Shown piece by piece: positions 26,264 to 28,862 of a DNA stretch of 28,862 nucleotides. The translations under genes were made by a program, and so were the position numbers. How positions within the stretch are numbered: position 1 is the first letter of the stretch; every line of letters starts with the position of its first letter. The notes under the pieces were generated by a model. That model did not search any database. It saw only the letters and a program-made list of their open reading frames with translations, and had not been told where the DNA came from. The DNA comes from a virus: IMG/VR virus record IMGVR_UViG_3300031227_000289, positions 1 through 28,862 of that record, one strand, 5' to 3'.

Positions 26264-27169
26264 ATGGAACAACCTAGTTTTATCTTTAGCACGGACAAGT
26301 TAGAATTGAAAAGTGAAGGTGAAAACTTTTTTGTGGAAGGCTATATCTCTACTTCTGATCTTGATTTGGTGAATGACATAGTTACAAAGGCTTGTTTATT
26401 GGATATGGCCGAGCAAATGAAAACAAGGGTTATTAAGTTTGATGTTGAGCATGAGAGTTTTAGAGGAAAGAGCAAATTAGATGTGGAGATTAATAAAACA
26501 CTTATTCCAGTTGCGAAAGTTGATGATTTTTTAGTGGATAAAACAGGATTGAAAGTTAGATCGATGTTGAATAGACATTCTCCAAGATTTGAAGAGGTGA
26601 AGGGATCAATTGAGGATGGTTTCTTAGATGCATTTTCTATTGCTTACGTTCCGGTTAAAACAGCAATCCAGGAAAAGAATGGAGAGCAAATTAGGATGTT
26701 AGATAAAATTAATTTATTGAATGTTGCCTACACAGGAAACCCAATTAATACAACTTCGAAGATGACCAATGTGTTTGCAAAAAGTTTAGAGTTCCTGAAA
26801 GAACAGGAAGATCATAATCATTTGAGTAATGATACAATTAAATTACAGGAGGTTAAAAATATGTCAGAGGAAAATAAAGAGACTACGGAAAAACCAGCAG
26901 AGGAAACTGAAAAAACTGAGCCAGAAGCAACCGAAGAAACTAAGGACGAGGAAACAAAGCCTGAAGAATCTAAGGAAGAAGAACCAAAAGAGGAAGAAAA
27001 TGCAGAAGTTAAAGCACTTACTGAAAAAGTAAATGTTTTAGAAAAATCACTTGCAGAAGTGAAAGCTGTATTGAAGAAACCAATGCATAAAAGCAAAGTT
27101 GAACAAGTGGACAAAGCAGATAATTTCGTGGAAGAGAAAGCAAAAAATCCTCTAGACTTAATAGCTTAA
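26264..27169 (+). CDS. HK97-type prohead protease with C-terminal scaffold domain
   Basis: 301 residues. The protease domain (1 to about 170) has the catalytic His63 in KFDVEHESF and Ser125 in DAFSIAYVP, with SDLDLVNDIV and LLNVAYTGNP typical of the U35/S78 family. Residues about 195-301 are acidic then coiled coil (ENAEVKALTEKVNVLEKSLA), as expected of a scaffold. It cleaves scaffold and itself during head maturation. A strong internal ribosome site before Met200 would also give free scaffold. It ends one base before the capsid gene. Confidence 0.9.
   Translation: MEQPSFIFSTDKLELKSEGENFFVEGYISTSDLDLVNDIVTKACLLDMAEQMKTRVIKFDVEHESFRGKSKLDVEINKTLIPVAKVDDFLVDKTGLKVRSMLNRHSPRFEEVKGSIEDGFLDAFSIAYVPVKTAIQEKNGEQIRMLDKINLLNVAYTGNPINTTSKMTNVFAKSLEFLKEQEDHNHLSNDTIKLQEVKNMSEENKETTEKPAEETEKTEPEATEETKDEETKPEESKEEEPKEEENAEVKALTEKVNVLEKSLAEVKAVLKKPMHKSKVEQVDKADNFVEEKAKNPLDLIA
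26861..27169 (+). CDS. nested scaffold protein from internal start
   Basis: AGGAGGT (26847-26853) lies 7 nt before an in-frame ATG at codon 200 of the protease gene, as good as any ribosome site in the genome. The product is 102 residues: an acidic, disordered N-terminal half (EETEKTEPEATEETKDEE) and a coiled coil. Lambda C/Nu3 uses the same plan. Free scaffold made in excess would direct head assembly. Confidence 0.7.
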   Translation: MSEENKETTEKPAEETEKTEPEATEETKDEETKPEESKEEEPKEEENAEVKALTEKVNVLEKSLAEVKAVLKKPMHKSKVEQVDKADNFVEEKAKNPLDLIA

Positions 27170-27170
27170 T

Positions 27171-28301
27171 ATGGAAGAAGGAGTAGGAACACAATTATTG
27201 ACAGGAGTCGATGTTAAGAGTGCTTATGCCCATTCGTTTGGAGCTTTGAAAGACAAGACAAAGTATGTAGATCCAGTTACAGGAGCAGATTTGAGGGAAC
27301 AACTTAATGAAACTTTGAAAACAGGAATTGCAAGAATGAAAGCTTTGGCGGTCACATCAGGTGGAGGAGGAACAGCAGGTTATGCAATGGTTCCAGTTTA
27401 TGTTGATCCCAGAATAGTGGATCAAACTAGAAAGGAAACACCACTTGTTGAGTTAATTCCAAGAGTTGCTAATCAAGGAATGTATGCTGATTACAATGTT
27501 ATCACCGCAAAAGGTGGTGGATTTACAGCAGCAGAAGATGCAGCATTGGCTGAAACTACAACTACTTATGATAGAGCAAGCACAGCGATTAAGTTCTTAT
27601 ATGCTGTCGGAAGAGTAACTGGCCCTGCACAATCTGCAATGCCAAGCTATATGATGGAAGGATTCCAGCCACAAGGTGGGGGATTAGGAAATAGCACATT
27701 CAGTAATGTTGGATCACCAAATGCTAAACAGCAAGAAGTACTAATCAAGGCTAGAGAGTTAAGAGAGCTAGAAGAAGATCTTATTGTTAATGGAGATGCA
27801 GATACAACTGCAACAGAGTTTTCTGGAATTGTAAAATTACAGAACACAACAAATGTTGTTGATCTTGATGGAGCTGCATTAACATACGATGACATTGAAA
27901 CTGCGGTATTATACGCTGTACAGGACGGAGGCAGACCTAAATTAGGAGTTGCAAGTCCAAGTGTTGTTAAGGATATTCGAAAGATTATTGTTGACACATA
28001 CAGATATAATCCAGGAGATATGGCATCAGGAAGTTTACCATTTGGAATCGCGCCAAGTATAGTTTTAGAAACTATGGCAGGAAGAATACCAGTTATCTTC
28101 AGCCGATTTTTATCGGATACATCTGGAGCAAAGCAAATATTCTTTTTAGATACCGATTGGATAGAAATGAGAGTTCTTTTAGATATGACTTATGAAGAGT
28201 TTGGTAAAACAAATGATTCAAACAAGTTCATGTTGAAAATCTACGAGTGTTTGATTATGAGAAATACAGCGTTCAATAGTTTCATAGATGATATACTATA
28301 A
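27171..28301 (+). CDS. major capsid protein, HK97 fold
   Basis: 376 residues. The N-terminal helical arm (about 1-60) is followed by VPVYVDPRIVDQTRKETPLV, the start of the HK97-like core, then GGGFTAAEDAALAETTTTYD (E-loop region), ELRELEEDLIVNGDADTT, and an A domain with GVASPSVVKDIRKIIV and GIAPSIVLETMAGRIPVIFS. It is one base after the protease stop, the standard order. It forms the icosahedral shell. Confidence 0.9.
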   Translation: MEEGVGTQLLTGVDVKSAYAHSFGALKDKTKYVDPVTGADLREQLNETLKTGIARMKALAVTSGGGGTAGYAMVPVYVDPRIVDQTRKETPLVELIPRVANQGMYADYNVITAKGGGFTAAEDAALAETTTTYDRASTAIKFLYAVGRVTGPAQSAMPSYMMEGFQPQGGGLGNSTFSNVGSPNAKQQEVLIKARELRELEEDLIVNGDADTTATEFSGIVKLQNTTNVVDLDGAALTYDDIETAVLYAVQDGGRPKLGVASPSVVKDIRKIIVDTYRYNPGDMASGSLPFGIAPSIVLETMAGRIPVIFSRFLSDTSGAKQIFFLDTDWIEMRVLLDMTYEEFGKTNDSNKFMLKIYECLIMRNTAFNSFIDDIL

Positions 28302-28312
28302 ATCCTTTTTTA

Positions 28313-28363
28313 CTTGTTTTTTAGATTAAAATATTTTTTTTAATTTAAACGAGAAAAAACAAG
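28313..28363 (+). repeat. 10-bp inverted repeat between capsid and next gene
   Basis: CTTGTTTTTT (28313-28322) and AAAAAACAAG (28354-28363) are exact inverted arms around an A/T-rich 31-base loop. T-runs on the 5' side could terminate the capsid transcript; the full stem is weak because of its A-T content. Confidence 0.4.
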
Positions 28364-28415
28364 AGGAGAACAAAACTCTAAAAAATTGAAATTAAATTAG
28401 GGAGGTTAAAAAAAT

Positions 28416-28721
28416 ATGACAGCAACAATAATAACACACACAACCTTAGGTGGACCTATAGGAGCAGGTAGTGCTAATCATGGAGCAGGATTGGTTTGGG
28501 GATTGTATGAAATGACTTCAACCGAAAATGATGATTGGATTATTTTGGCAGAGTTTGAAGAAATTTTGTTTGTATCTTGTAAGAGTGAAGCTACAGGAGC
28601 ATTGGCAGATGAAGCGGTAACAATCGATGAAACAACAACAAATAAACTTGTTTTCACAGCAGGATCAACAGATACTATTCGGGTATTGGTCTTTGGAACT
28701 CCGGCAGTTGAATCTGATTAA
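28416..28721 (+). CDS. small accessory head or fibre-base protein
   Basis: 101 residues, with GGGAGGT at 28401-28407 as ribosome site. The sequence is beta-rich and low in charge (LGGPIGAGSANHGAGLVWGL, WIILAEFEEILFVSC, TIRVLVFGTPAVESD), the size of a capsid decoration protein. It follows the major capsid gene. Whether it trims the capsid or supports the fibre gene that follows is unknown. Confidence 0.5.
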   Translation: MTATIITHTTLGGPIGAGSANHGAGLVWGLYEMTSTENDDWIILAEFEEILFVSCKSEATGALADEAVTIDETTTNKLVFTAGSTDTIRVLVFGTPAVESD

Positions 28722-28739
28722 TCTGTCTTTTAACATAAA

Positions 28740-28862
28740 ATGGGAAGAGATGGAATAATAAGCGGGACTTACACTGGAGATAGAAATTTCACTGGAAGAT
28801 GTAACTTTGCTCAAGGAGGATCAGGAATGGGTGTTCAAGTTGTAAAAGATTCTCAGATTTGG
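28740..28862 (+). CDS. fibre protein, 5' part, cut by the window edge
   Basis: Starts at the ATG at 28740 and is open for 41 codons to the last base (RDGIISGTYTGDRNFTGRCN, GGSGMGVQVVKDSQIW). The next codon would begin at position 1 of the window, in the same phase as the open frame 1-1041. Joined, they encode 387 residues with lectin-like and jelly-roll parts. Glycine-rich N-terminal sequence fits a virion attachment segment. Confidence 0.6.
   Translation, partial: MGRDGIISGTYTGDRNFTGRCNFAQGGSGMGVQVVKDSQIW

Noticed and set aside
1-28862. Direct terminal repeats or an integrase with att sites
   Set aside because: No matching sequence at the two edges and no tyrosine or serine recombinase gene were seen.

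Overview
The window reads as a nearly complete, possibly complete, genome of a tailed archaeal virus (class Caudoviricetes, siphovirus-like). Every supported gene lies on the + strand, and the DNA is AT-rich. Evidence for an archaeal host is transcriptional: promoters are TATA boxes (TTTAAATA-like) about 25 nt upstream of the first base, several genes start right at the predicted transcript start (leaderless), and oligo-T tracts end several gene blocks. Other genes carry GGAGG-type ribosome binding sites. No host chromosomal gene, integrase or DNA polymerase is seen. Host phylum cannot be named from the sequence. The gene cut off at the right edge (28740-28862) would continue in frame into the open frame at position 1, so the window may be a circular or circularly permuted genome opened inside one gene.

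Layout. Packaging and head: small and large terminase (22131-23946), a portal fused to a MuF-type domain (23991-26210), HK97-type protease with a nested scaffold start (26264-27169), major capsid protein (27171-28301), a small accessory head protein and a fibre gene that appears to wrap to the left edge (28416-28862, 1-1041). Neck and tail: an adaptor, a gp10-like protein interrupted by a split or frameshifted intein with an HNH endonuclease, a tail terminator, a free HNH gene, tail tube, tail chaperones with an A11 frameshift site, a short tape measure, baseplate hub and tip fibres (1417-11576). A two-helix holin-like protein and a zinc protein follow (11639-12041).

Middle: 12246-12866 encodes a membrane-anchored, very acidic protein with its own promoter. 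Then come a tRNA-like gene with a poor acceptor stem and about 500 bases of non-coding DNA with two promoters and many hairpins, probably structured RNAs (12907-13490).

Early/regulatory half (13517-22092): closely packed small genes. They include winged-helix, ribbon-helix-helix, cold-shock, SWIM and zinc-ribbon proteins, two PD-(D/E)XK nucleases, a possible recombination annealing protein, two more HNH genes, a good tRNA with anticodon CAT, a paralogous family with the KPLSEK...FGEFK signature, a methyltransferase remnant and an opal-interrupted gene. Replication probably relies on the host polymerase, with the virus supplying recombination factors.

Control appears to fall into classes. Five promoters before structural genes and the acidic-protein gene share AACAATNTTTAAATA (likely a late class). 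Two early promoters share a CTATAG-N-CTATAG palindrome at the same distance from the TATA box. The ribbon-helix-helix gene has its own 9-bp inverted repeat.
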